A stretch of DNA of 64,000 nt from F1-120-MAGs118 sp013360535. GTDB lineage: Bacteria; Planctomycetota; UBA1135; GCA-002686595. Below, piece by piece: positions 55,144 through 63,119 of the stretch (its first letter is position 1; each line of letters begins with the position of its first letter). A program made the translations under genes and the position numbers. The stretch lies in NCBI GenBank assembly GCA_026647215.1, contig JAPKHC010000001.1:1-64000 (forward strand), given 5' to 3'. The notes below the pieces were generated by a model that saw only the letters and a program-made list of their open reading frames with translations, had not been told where the DNA came from and ran no database searches.

Positions 55144-56080
55144 GGCGCTTTCGGGCCGCGAGCGGGACGCGCGCGGCGAGGCGCGCGGCTGCGTCGGCGG
55201 GCGGCGGCGACCAGCGTGGCCGGTACCAGATCCACTGTTCCGGCGTCTCGCGGATCCAGCGCGAGTAGGTCGCGTTGAGGCGCTCGAGCAGGTCGAGCTC
55301 GGCTTCCTCGCGCGGCAGCGTGGAGTCGAGCTCGAGCGGCTCCTCGACGCTCAGCACGTAGCGACCGTCACGGCGCACGCAGCGCAGCGGGACGAGGGGC
55401 AGGCGCGCCGTACGAGCGAGCGCCGCCGGGGCCGTCATCGTCAGCGCGGGCCGGCCGAGGAACTCGACCCACACTCCGGAAAGTCGCTTCACCTCGAGGT
55501 CGCACAGCAGCCCGAGGCCGCCGCCCGCGCGCAGCACGCTGAGCAGCTCGCGCGGGGAGTCGTCCTGCGCGAGACTGCGCACGCGGCGGCGCGCGCGCAG
55601 CTCGACGAGCCAGTCCGCCGTCGAGTCGTTGCGCTTGGCGTAGCCGACGACCGCGCCGTCGAAACCCTCGCGGCGCAGGCGCGCGGCGAGCACCTCCCAG
55701 TTGCCGAGGTGCGCGGTGCACAGGAGCACGCCGCGACCGGCCGCGAAGTGCGGGCGCAGCCGCTCGAGCGAGTCACCGAGCTCGACGGACTCGAGCAGGG
55801 CGTCGCCACGCGGCCCGGAGAGCACGAGCCACTCGTGGAAGAGGCGCGCGGTGTGCTTCCACATCGCGGCGAGGATGCGCTCGCGTTCCGCGTCCGCGAG
55901 CTCCGGCAGCGCGAGCGCGAGATTGGCGCGGGCGAGCCGGTGGTAGCGAGTCGTGCGGGCGCCGAGCGCTACCGTCGCGAGGAAGCCGCGAACCACGCAG
56001 TCCGCAGGGCCGCCGGCGAGCCGGCCGAGGCCGCGGAGCAATGCGGCGCGCAGGCGGCGGCGCAGCGGCTCGTCAGCCAT
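55130..56080 (-). CDS. LpxL/HtrB-type lipid A acyltransferase
   Basis: 316 residues from the ATG at 56080. The catalytic motif is HLGNWE (H-x4-E) in LCTAHLGNWEVLAARL, followed by the substrate region LLCDLEVKRLSGVWVEFLGRPA and a C-terminal RWIRETPEQWIWYRPRW, all typical of late acyltransferases that add a secondary acyl chain to lipid A or a related lipid. An N-terminal hydrophobic stretch may hold it to the inner membrane. The start overlaps the end of the kinase gene by 8 bases, so both belong to one operon and probably act on the same lipid-core structure. Confidence 0.9.
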   Translation of the reverse strand: MADEPLRRRLRAALLRGLGRLAGGPADCVVRGFLATVALGARTTRYHRLARANLALALPELADAERERILAAMWKHTARLFHEWLVLSGPRGDALLESVELGDSLERLRPHFAAGRGVLLCTAHLGNWEVLAARLRREGFDGAVVGYAKRNDSTADWLVELRARRRVRSLAQDDSPRELLSVLRAGGGLGLLCDLEVKRLSGVWVEFLGRPALTMTAPAALARTARLPLVPLRCVRRDGRYVLSVEEPLELDSTLPREEAELDLLERLNATYSRWIRETPEQWIWYRPRWSPPPADAAARLAARVPLAARKRRGRG

Positions 56081-57440
56081 GGCGCAGCTCGGTCCGCAGG
56101 GCCTTGCGCGCGGCACCGGCGAGGCCCGAGCCCGCGAGCAGCCCGGTCGCGAACGCGGCGCGCTCGCGCTGCGAGAGTTCCGAGATCGAGAGGCCCGCGA
56201 GCGACAGCGCGCGCACGGTGTCGACGCCGCCGGCGCGTGAGGAGTCGCGCTCGAGCTCGAGCACGGCGCCGAGCACGACTTCGCCGTTGGCCGAGATCCA
56301 GAACAGCGGTCCGGCCGAAGAGCGCGGACGCAGCGCGCGGTCGAACAGGCTCGCGCACAGGCGCCCCAGCGAGCGGAGCGAACGGGTCGAGCGCAGGGCC
56401 TGCGGGACCGTCGCGGGCAACGAATGTTCGGGCAGCTCGAGCGCGACCCACGGGCGCGGCTCGAGCGCGAGCGCGAGCGGACGCGCAGCCGCGAGGCGAT
56501 GCTCGAGCGCCCGCGCGGCGTTGGTGAAGATGCGGCGCGCCTGTCGCTCCGAGATGCCGGTGACGACGAGCACGCCGGGTTCGACGAGGCCCGCGAACAG
56601 TCCGGGTCCGCGCGCGAGAGCGGTGCGGGCGAGGCGGCCGAGGCGCTCGGCCTCGAAGCCGCGGCGCACGAAGCCGGAGAAGTCGCGCTCGACAGGCTCG
56701 ACGGAACTCGAGGCGCGCAGCCAGCGCAGCCGGCGCTTGTGGACGACGGCGACGCGGCGTTCGCGCGCGGCCAGCTCGACCTCGCGCGCCAGCGCGGCCC
56801 GCGGCGAGCGCGGACGAAGCTCGACCGGCAAGGTCGAATGCCAGGCGAGGAAGAAGCGCGCGCGCTCAGGTGCGGTGAGCGTCTCGCGCGCGGAGGCGGC
56901 GAGGCTCGCGAGGTCGCGCAGCAGCGTGCGCTCGCGCAGCAGCTTCACGCGGCGCGCCTTGTGGAAGTCGATGGCCCAGGCGCGGCCGTCGGAGGCGACG
57001 AGCGCGTTGCCCGGATGCAGGTCGGGATGGTCGACGCCGCGAGAGTGCAGCGTCGCGAGCAGGCGCCCGAGCTCGCGGCAGGCGGCGGCGCGTCCGCGGG
57101 GCCAGGGCGCGCGGCCCTCGAGCAGGTCGGCGGCCGTCGGGCCAGGCCCGAGCCACTCCATGCGCACTTCCCAGCCGCCGTCGACTCGTTCGAGCCCGAG
57201 CGCGCGTGGCACGCGCACGCCAGCGTCGCGCAGTTCGGTCAACAGGCGGTGCTCGCGGGCCGCGCGCGCGCGATCGAGCGTCGCCGCGGCGAGCGAGCGC
57301 GCGCTGAAGCGCTTGACGACCGTGCGCTCGCCTGCGGCGTCGCGCTCGAGCCGGACACTGCGCCGCTCGCCTTCCTTGAGCACCTTCTCGAGCAAGTGGC
57401 CCGCGATCGTAGGCAAAGCGGAGGAACGGTTGAAGCTCAC
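56073..57440 (-). CDS. LPS-core-kinase-like protein (WaaP/InaA superfamily), long form
   Basis: About 455 residues, probable GTG start at 57440; the start is uncertain because no ATG fits and no Shine-Dalgarno is clear. The kinase loop is GVDHPDLHPGNALV and the metal-binding Asp is in AWAIDFHKARRVKLL; an ATP-contact Lys lies in GERTVVKRFSARS. The C-terminal ~180 residues (from about TGISERQARRIF) are not part of the kinase core and are not recognised, so the protein is longer than WaaP. It overlaps the lipid A acyltransferase gene and is divergent from lptF, which ties it to LPS assembly. Confidence 0.78.
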   Translation of the reverse strand: MSFNRSSALPTIAGHLLEKVLKEGERRSVRLERDAAGERTVVKRFSARSLAAATLDRARAAREHRLLTELRDAGVRVPRALGLERVDGGWEVRMEWLGPGPTAADLLEGRAPWPRGRAAACRELGRLLATLHSRGVDHPDLHPGNALVASDGRAWAIDFHKARRVKLLRERTLLRDLASLAASARETLTAPERARFFLAWHSTLPVELRPRSPRAALAREVELAARERRVAVVHKRRLRWLRASSSVEPVERDFSGFVRRGFEAERLGRLARTALARGPGLFAGLVEPGVLVVTGISERQARRIFTNAARALEHRLAAARPLALALEPRPWVALELPEHSLPATVPQALRSTRSLRSLGRLCASLFDRALRPRSSAGPLFWISANGEVVLGAVLELERDSSRAGGVDTVRALSLAGLSISELSQRERAAFATGLLAGSGLAGAARKALRTELRHG

Positions 57441-57527
57441 GCGGAAAACGCCGCGCAAGTCGGGCTCACCGGGCTCGAACGGTCGCCGTGCTTCCAAGCG
57501 TTCGGGGCAGGACCTAGCATTCGGCGC

Positions 57528-58661
57528 GTGACGCTCGAGCTGTACCTGCTGCGCCGCCTGATCGGGGGCCTCGTGTTCGCGTGTGGCGGCATGGCGCTGG
57601 TCGCGGTGCCGTGCGTGCTCGTGCACGCGGTGCACAAGGTCGCGGGCGTCGGCATGGCGGCGGTGCTCGGCTACGTGCCGATCCTGATGCTCGAGCTCGC
57701 GCCGTACCTGCTGCCGCTGGGGTTCCTGCTCGCGGTCGTGTCGTCCTACGGGCGGCTCGCGGCGGACAACGAATGGACCGCGATGCTGATGGCCGGCATC
57801 CACCCGCTGCGCCTCGCGCGGCCCGCCCTGTGGGTGGCGCTGGTGCTCTCGGGCGGCCTGTACTTCCTCTCCACGAACGTCTCGCCGTCGCTCAACTACC
57901 AGAAGAAGAACTACGGCAAGAACTCGGCGATGCAGCTGCTCAAGTCGCTCAATCCCGGGCGGACGGAGCTGCGCTTTGGCGACTTCTACCTGTCGGCGCT
58001 CGAGCGCGATCCCGACGACCGCAACCTGTTCCGGCAGGTGTTCCTGCACCTGCCGCCTTCGGGTGAGAAGCCGGCCCAGACGATCTTCGCGCAGGCGGTG
58101 CAGATCGTGGTCGACGGCTCGATCCTGACCGTCGAGATGGCCGAGCCGCGCTGGGCGGACGAGCGCTTCGACACGCGCGTGGGGCGTGCCTCTGCGCAGT
58201 ACGACCTCGACGAGTACTTCTCCACGGACGCCAAGAACCGCGCGTCCTGGCGCTTCCAGACCAGCGCGGTGCTCTCCGAACGCCTCGACCACACGCGCGG
58301 GCTGGTGGCGCGCGACGGCGAGGCGGCGCTCGCGGGGCTGTCGCACTCCGACGGCATCATCCCGTTCAAGGACCTGCGCGCCGCGGCCTACGAGCTGCAC
58401 TCGCGCTCGGCCCTGCTGCTCGTCTGCCCGATGTTCCTGCTGCTCGGGCTTCCGACAGGTCTCGTGCTGCGGCGCGGCTCGCAGCTCGCGGCTCTCGCGG
58501 CGGCGATTGCCTACGCGCTCGCCTACTACTTGATCTCGATGCGCATGGGGAAGGTGCTGGCGAACTCCGCGGTCGTGCCCGAGTGGGCGGCGGCCTGGGG
58601 AGCGACGTTGCTCGGCACCTTGATCGGCGTGTTCTTCACCTGGCGAGCGTTGCGGCGCTGA
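57528..58661 (+). CDS. lptF: LptF/LptG-type LPS export permease, first copy
   Basis: 377 residues, GTG start at 57528. Six membrane helices: three at the N-terminus (LYLLRRLIGGLVFACGGMALVAV; LELAPYLLPLGFLLAVVSSYGRLAADNEWTAMLMAG), a periplasmic beta-jellyroll of about 180 residues, and three at the C-terminus (LLLVCPMFLLLGLPTGLVLRRG). The sequence SYGRLAADNEWTAM contains the coupling region for the LptB ATPase. With the next gene it would form the LptFG membrane pair that draws LPS from the inner membrane. lptB, lptA and lptC are not in the window. Confidence 0.87.
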   Translation: MTLELYLLRRLIGGLVFACGGMALVAVPCVLVHAVHKVAGVGMAAVLGYVPILMLELAPYLLPLGFLLAVVSSYGRLAADNEWTAMLMAGIHPLRLARPALWVALVLSGGLYFLSTNVSPSLNYQKKNYGKNSAMQLLKSLNPGRTELRFGDFYLSALERDPDDRNLFRQVFLHLPPSGEKPAQTIFAQAVQIVVDGSILTVEMAEPRWADERFDTRVGRASAQYDLDEYFSTDAKNRASWRFQTSAVLSERLDHTRGLVARDGEAALAGLSHSDGIIPFKDLRAAAYELHSRSALLLVCPMFLLLGLPTGLVLRRGSQLAALAAAIAYALAYYLISMRMGKVLANSAVVPEWAAAWGATLLGTLIGVFFTWRALRR

Positions 58662-58674
58662 CGAGCTGACCACG

Positions 58675-59781
58675 ATGCGCGTCGGAGGACTCGAGCTCGG
58701 AGGCAGGATGGACCGCTACGTCGGCGGCCTGTTCGTCGGCGCCTACGCGACCGCGCTGCTCCTGATCGTCGGGCTTGCGATGATCATCGACGTCGCGTCG
58801 AACCTGCGCTACTTCGAGACGTGGGACGACGGCTCGAGCGCGTCGCTGGGCCTGATCCTGCGCTTCTACGCGCTCAACACTCCGTTCCTGTACCTGCAGG
58901 TCGCGCCGTTCGTGACGACGGCGGCGGGGTTGTTCACGCTGTCGAAGCTCAACCGCTACAACGAGCTCGTCGCCTGCCTCAACGCGGGCGTGAGCGCGCA
59001 GCGTGTGCTCGCGCCGCTCTACGTCGGCGCGCTGGTCGTCGCGGGAGGGATGTTCGCGCTGCGCGAGGGCGCCACCGATGCGATCGGCCAGCAGCGTGAC
59101 GCGCTGAAGGACTTGCTCGACAAGCACCGGCTCGAACGCATCGTCGAGGACGTGCGCCTGCGCGACCTCGCCGGCAACATCGTGATCATCAAGGAGTTCC
59201 ATCCGGGCGAGAGCCGCATCGACGACCTGCAGGTCATCGGTCGGAGGGGCAGCTCGCTGCTCTTCATCACGGCGAGCCGCGCGTGGTACGACCACCATCC
59301 TTCGGGCAAGCCCGCCTGGCGGCTCGAGAAGGGGCACCTGCGCGAGACGACGGGCGACACCGCGAGCTCGCGCGACCTGACGTGGCTCGAGCTCGTCGAC
59401 TTCGGGCCGGCGGACGTGCTGCTCGCGAAGAAGGGCGCCGCGGTGCCGATGGAGCTCTCCTTCAGCGAGCTCGAGCACCTCGCCAGCCGCGACCCGACCA
59501 ACCTCGAGTACCAGACGCTGTTCCAGTACCACCTGACGTTCCCGCTCTCGAACCTCGTGATGCTCCTGATCACGCTGCCGTTCCTGCTCGGGCGCGAGCG
59601 CGGCAAGAGCGTCGAGGGCCTCGTCGGCGCGAGCCTCGCCTGCATCGTGTACTTCTCGGCCGACTTCATCTTCCGCTCGCTCGGCATGGAGGGCAGCCTG
59701 TCGCCCCTGTGGTCGAGCTGGGCCCCGGTGCTGCTGTTCGGCAGCGCCGGTGCGGCCCTGAGCGAGAGCGCCAGGACGTAA
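58675..59781 (+). CDS. lptG: LptF/LptG-type LPS export permease, second copy
   Basis: 368 residues with the same three-helix / jellyroll / three-helix layout. The coupling segment reads LFTLSKLNRYNELVACLNAGVSAQRV, matching SxxLxRxxExxAL-like regions in LptG, and the C-terminal helices follow YQYHLTFPLSNLVMLLITLPFLLG. It starts 13 bases after lptF, as expected for a co-transcribed pair. An additional in-frame ATG lies at 58708 (MDRYVGG), closer to the first helix. Which of the two is F and which G cannot be told safely by eye. Confidence 0.85.
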   Translation: MRVGGLELGGRMDRYVGGLFVGAYATALLLIVGLAMIIDVASNLRYFETWDDGSSASLGLILRFYALNTPFLYLQVAPFVTTAAGLFTLSKLNRYNELVACLNAGVSAQRVLAPLYVGALVVAGGMFALREGATDAIGQQRDALKDLLDKHRLERIVEDVRLRDLAGNIVIIKEFHPGESRIDDLQVIGRRGSSLLFITASRAWYDHHPSGKPAWRLEKGHLRETTGDTASSRDLTWLELVDFGPADVLLAKKGAAVPMELSFSELEHLASRDPTNLEYQTLFQYHLTFPLSNLVMLLITLPFLLGRERGKSVEGLVGASLACIVYFSADFIFRSLGMEGSLSPLWSSWAPVLLFGSAGAALSESART

Positions 59782-59917
59782 ACCAATGACTGAAAACGAC
59801 TTACGACTGCCTTTCGGCGTGGCGGCGGAGCGCAGCTCGCGGGAAGGAATGGCGGCCCCGTTCGTCGATCCGCATGCTCCAGCGCGCCCTGCCATGGCCT
59901 CCGACACACCCTCCGCG

Positions 59918-61168
59918 ATGTCCCGTACGACGGTCCCGCTCCTCGCCCTCACGCTCGCCCTCGCCGCCGCCTGTTCCTCGACCGGCTCCGGTCGGGAGAG
60001 CAGCGACGTCAACGAACTCGTGCGCAGCGGCGAATACGCGCGCGCGGTGCAGGTCGCGGCCAAGCGCTGCGAGCGCTACCCCGACGACGCCAAGGCGCGC
60101 GAAGAGTGGCGCCTCGCGTCGGTCGCGCTGCTGCTCGAGGAAGGCCGCCGCCTGAGCTTCGAGCGCAAGGACGAGGAGGCGCTGGCGAAGTTCGAGCAGG
60201 CGCACGCGATCGCACCGGACGTCGAGCAGGTCGTCGACTGGCGCGAGGCCTCGCTGACCAAGCTCGCCGACAAGTGGGTCGCGCGGGCGGTCGAGTACCA
60301 CGCCAACGACGAGCTGCCGAAGGCCTCGGAGAGCTACGAGATGGCGCTGACCTACCGGCCGGACGACTCGCGCGCGAAGAACGGCCTCGGGCGCGTCCTG
60401 ATCCAGCTCAACTACCGCCGCGGGATGGGGGAGAAGTACTTCCAGACCGGTCTCGAGGCGATGCAGGAATTCTTCCTCGACCAGGCGGTGCACCACTTCT
60501 CTGCCACGGGCAAGTACGACGACGACAACGAGCGCGCCAAGCGCCGCCGCGCGCAGGCCGACACCCTGCGCGCCGAGGAGCGCGTGCTGCAGGCGACCGA
60601 GCTCGAGGACGCCGGCCAGTTCGCCGCCGCGCGCAACGAGTACCGCCTCGCGCTGCTGTTCGACGCCGATCACAAGCTCGCCAAGGAGGGCTTCGAGCGC
60701 GCCCAGCGCGAGGAGAAGGCCGCCGAGTTCCTGCGCGAGTGCGAGAACCGCATCCTGCGCCGCCAGTTCACCGAGGCCACCAAGGCGCTCGACGAAGGCG
60801 CCGCGCTCACGCAGCGCCAGACGGAGGCCTTCGACACTGAACGTGCGCGCCTCAAGGACGCGCGCCTGATGGTCGACTACGAGGCCGCACGCGCGGTCGA
60901 GGTCGACCACCGCTACGAGGACGCGATCGGGCTCTACACGGCGCTGATCGACGCGTCGGGGCAGGGTTACTTCCAGGACGCGCTCGCTCGCCGCGACACG
61001 CTCGTCGACCTCGTCTCCAAGGCCGAGTCGGCCTACGCCCGCGCGCAGACCACCTCGGACGCCGCGCAGAAGCTGCAGCTGCTCGAGCAGGTGCTCCTCG
61101 TCTACCCCGAGTTCCGCGACGCGGCTTCCCAGGCCGACGCGCTGCGGGCGCAGCTCGCGAAGCCTTAG
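59918..61168 (+). CDS. TPR-type helical-repeat lipoprotein
   Basis: 416 residues from the ATG at 59918, chosen because it places a standard lipoprotein signal (VPLLALTLALAAAC) at the N-terminus; in-frame ATGs at 59786 and 59894 would give an overlong n-region. The mature part is all helical with TPR-like units (LVRSGEYARAVQVAAKRCERYPDD, DELPKASESYEMALTYRPDD, LEDAGQFAAARNEYRLALLFD). Such periplasmic lipoproteins serve as scaffolds; with lptFG upstream an envelope-assembly role is possible. Its TAG overlaps the TAA of the convergent gene (61165-61168). Confidence 0.8.
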   Translation: MSRTTVPLLALTLALAAACSSTGSGRESSDVNELVRSGEYARAVQVAAKRCERYPDDAKAREEWRLASVALLLEEGRRLSFERKDEEALAKFEQAHAIAPDVEQVVDWREASLTKLADKWVARAVEYHANDELPKASESYEMALTYRPDDSRAKNGLGRVLIQLNYRRGMGEKYFQTGLEAMQEFFLDQAVHHFSATGKYDDDNERAKRRRAQADTLRAEERVLQATELEDAGQFAAARNEYRLALLFDADHKLAKEGFERAQREEKAAEFLRECENRILRRQFTEATKALDEGAALTQRQTEAFDTERARLKDARLMVDYEAARAVEVDHRYEDAIGLYTALIDASGQGYFQDALARRDTLVDLVSKAESAYARAQTTSDAAQKLQLLEQVLLVYPEFRDAASQADALRAQLAKP

Positions 61169-61902
61169 TTCGCCTCGCTCCGCTCCGCGCCCCGTGTTGG
61201 CTCGCCCTTCAGCGCGAGAACGGTGACGAACAGGCCAACGACCGAGATCTCGACCCACGGGTGGAGGCTCGTGTGCGAGAAGTCGCCGCGCCACACGACG
61301 AGCGTCCAGTAGAAGTAGGGCAGCCAGGGCGCGATCAGCAGCGTGAGCCCGTTGCGCAGCGAGAGCAACGGAGCCGGCGGAGGCTCGGGAGGGAGCGGGA
61401 TGCCGGCGGCTTCCTGCGCGCGGTCGAGGGCGTCGAGCTCGGCGGCGGCGCGGTCGACGAGGCGCTGGTTCTCGCGCAGCACCTTGTACTCCTCCTGCAG
61501 CGCCCACAGGTTGAGCAGCACGGCGCCGAGGCCGACGACCCAGTGCCAGACGGGCGAGATGCCGAAGCCGCGCGAGCTGTAGCCGAGCACGCCCGCGGCG
61601 ACGATCGAGGCGGCGCCGAGGCCCGCGAGCGGATAGGCGCGCTTGCGCGAGAAGAAGTCGTTGAGGTCGACCAGGAACTGCTCGGGCAGGCGGCGCGCGC
61701 GGATGGCCTCGCGCAGGACACGGCCGGTGACGAGCATGAACAGGATCACGAGCGTGTGCAGGCCGACGCCGAGGATCGCGGTCAGGAGGCCGGCCCACAG
61801 GTGCTTCTTCGAGCCGTCGAAGGCGAGGCCGAAGAGCAGCGTGCCGATCAGGGCCGGGGCGAGCACCAGCGCTCCGCCCAGGAAGTAGTGCCACATTCGC
61901 AT
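61165..61902 (-). CDS. Multi-helix membrane protein, unknown function
   Basis: 245 residues with about six hydrophobic segments (for example residues 5-28, 37-60, 95-110, 119-137, then two near the C-terminus). A short charged segment, LREAIRARRLPEQFLVDLNDFFSRKR, and a helical charged stretch LQEEYKVLRENQRLVDRAAAELDALDRAQEAAG followed by prolines lie between them. No family motif recognised. ATG at 61902 (or 61896) lies 10 bases after the glycosyltransferase stop, so the two are probably one operon. The stop codon overlaps that of the convergent TPR lipoprotein gene. Confidence 0.7.
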   Translation of the reverse strand: MRMWHYFLGGALVLAPALIGTLLFGLAFDGSKKHLWAGLLTAILGVGLHTLVILFMLVTGRVLREAIRARRLPEQFLVDLNDFFSRKRAYPLAGLGAASIVAAGVLGYSSRGFGISPVWHWVVGLGAVLLNLWALQEEYKVLRENQRLVDRAAAELDALDRAQEAAGIPLPPEPPPAPLLSLRNGLTLLIAPWLPYFYWTLVVWRGDFSHTSLHPWVEISVVGLFVTVLALKGEPTRGAERSEAN

Positions 61903-61912
61903 GGGGCGAAGA

Positions 61913-62992
61913 TTATGTGCGTGCAGGCGCCGCGAGCGCCATGCGCACCCGGTCGGAGTCGATCTGCGCCATGCACACGGGGCCCTCGCGGTGGGTGCAG
62001 CGGCGGGCGAAACACGGCGCGCACTCGGGCTCGACCGCAGCACGCAGCGCGACGTGGGGAGCAGCCCCGGACTCGCTCGCGAGGCGCGCCACGGGCCACG
62101 GTCCGGTGCGCAGGTGGCTGTGCGGGCCGCACAGCACGGTCACCGGCAGTCCACAGGCGGCGGCGAGGTGCGTCGGGCCGGTGTCGCAGCCCAGGTACGA
62201 GGCGCCCAGTTCGGCGCAGGCGCCGAAAAAGCCCGCGAGCGCGCGCAGGCCGCGCTGGCCGACCCAGTGGCGCACGAGCGGCACGTCGCGCGTGCGGCGC
62301 TCGAGCTCGTTCCCTTCGTCGACCTCCGCCGGGCCGGAGAGCACGGCCACGGCGCGCCCTTCGTGCGCCAGCTCGCGCACCAGCGCCTCGGCGCGCGCGA
62401 CGGGCCACGAGCGCACGTCGCGCGTCGGTGAAAGTTGGAGCAGCAATGATCCGGCGCGCAGTCCCAGGCCGCGCGCGGCCTCGTGGCCAGAGCGCAGCTC
62501 GTCGCGCGAGAGCAGCGGGTCGCGGCGTGGCACTCCCTCGAAGCCGAAGTGGCGGCAGAGCGCGAGCGTGCGCTCGAAGGCGTGCTCGCCGTGCGCGCGC
62601 GCGGCGCTCTCGGTCAGCGCAAAACGTCCGATCTTCTCGCGCCAGTCGCGGCGCGCGAGGCCGACGCGGCGCGGTGCGCCGGTGATCGCGAGCGCGAAGC
62701 CGCTCTTGGCATTGCCCTGCGCGTCGATGGCGAGTTCGGCCGAGAAGCTCGCGAGCTCCTCGCGCAAGCTGACCCAGCCGGCGAGGCCGCGGCGGCGCTT
62801 GAAGCGGATCGTGCGCGCGAGGTGCGGCAAGCCCTCGACCAGCGGCGCGAACTCGGGCTGCACGAGCCACGCGAGCTCGGCGCGCGGGAAGCGCTCGCGC
62901 AGCGCGTGGAACAGGGGCAGCGCGAGCACGACGTCGCCCAGGTGCGACAGGCGCACCAGCACGATCCGGGCCGGGTCGGAGCGCAGGGACAT
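61913..62992 (-). CDS. Glycosyltransferase family 9 (heptosyltransferase-like)
   Basis: 359 residues from the ATG at 62992. The GT-B N-domain begins ARIVLVRLSHLGDVVLALPLFHALRERFP, the family 9 signature, and the C-domain has SGPAEVDEGNELERR and ASYLGCDTGPTHLAAACGLPVTVLCGP, the D-[ST]-GPxHLAA motif that binds the ADP-sugar. These enzymes add heptose to the LPS inner core. The C-terminus carries an extra cysteine cluster (EPECAPCFARRCTHREGPVCM), which occurs in part of the family and may bind metal. An envelope role agrees with the nearby lptFG, kinase and acyltransferase genes. Confidence 0.9.
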   Translation of the reverse strand: MSLRSDPARIVLVRLSHLGDVVLALPLFHALRERFPRAELAWLVQPEFAPLVEGLPHLARTIRFKRRRGLAGWVSLREELASFSAELAIDAQGNAKSGFALAITGAPRRVGLARRDWREKIGRFALTESAARAHGEHAFERTLALCRHFGFEGVPRRDPLLSRDELRSGHEAARGLGLRAGSLLLQLSPTRDVRSWPVARAEALVRELAHEGRAVAVLSGPAEVDEGNELERRTRDVPLVRHWVGQRGLRALAGFFGACAELGASYLGCDTGPTHLAAACGLPVTVLCGPHSHLRTGPWPVARLASESGAAPHVALRAAVEPECAPCFARRCTHREGPVCMAQIDSDRVRMALAAPART

Positions 62993-63119
62993 GGCGTCGG
63001 GAGGCGGTGAAGTCGCGAAGGCGTTGCGGCGCACGGCGGCGCTTGGGATGCTCGCGACTCGCGCATCCTACAGCCGCCGCGCGCGGGCGGGGGACGGGCG
63101 CGCGCCACAGGCTCCCCGC

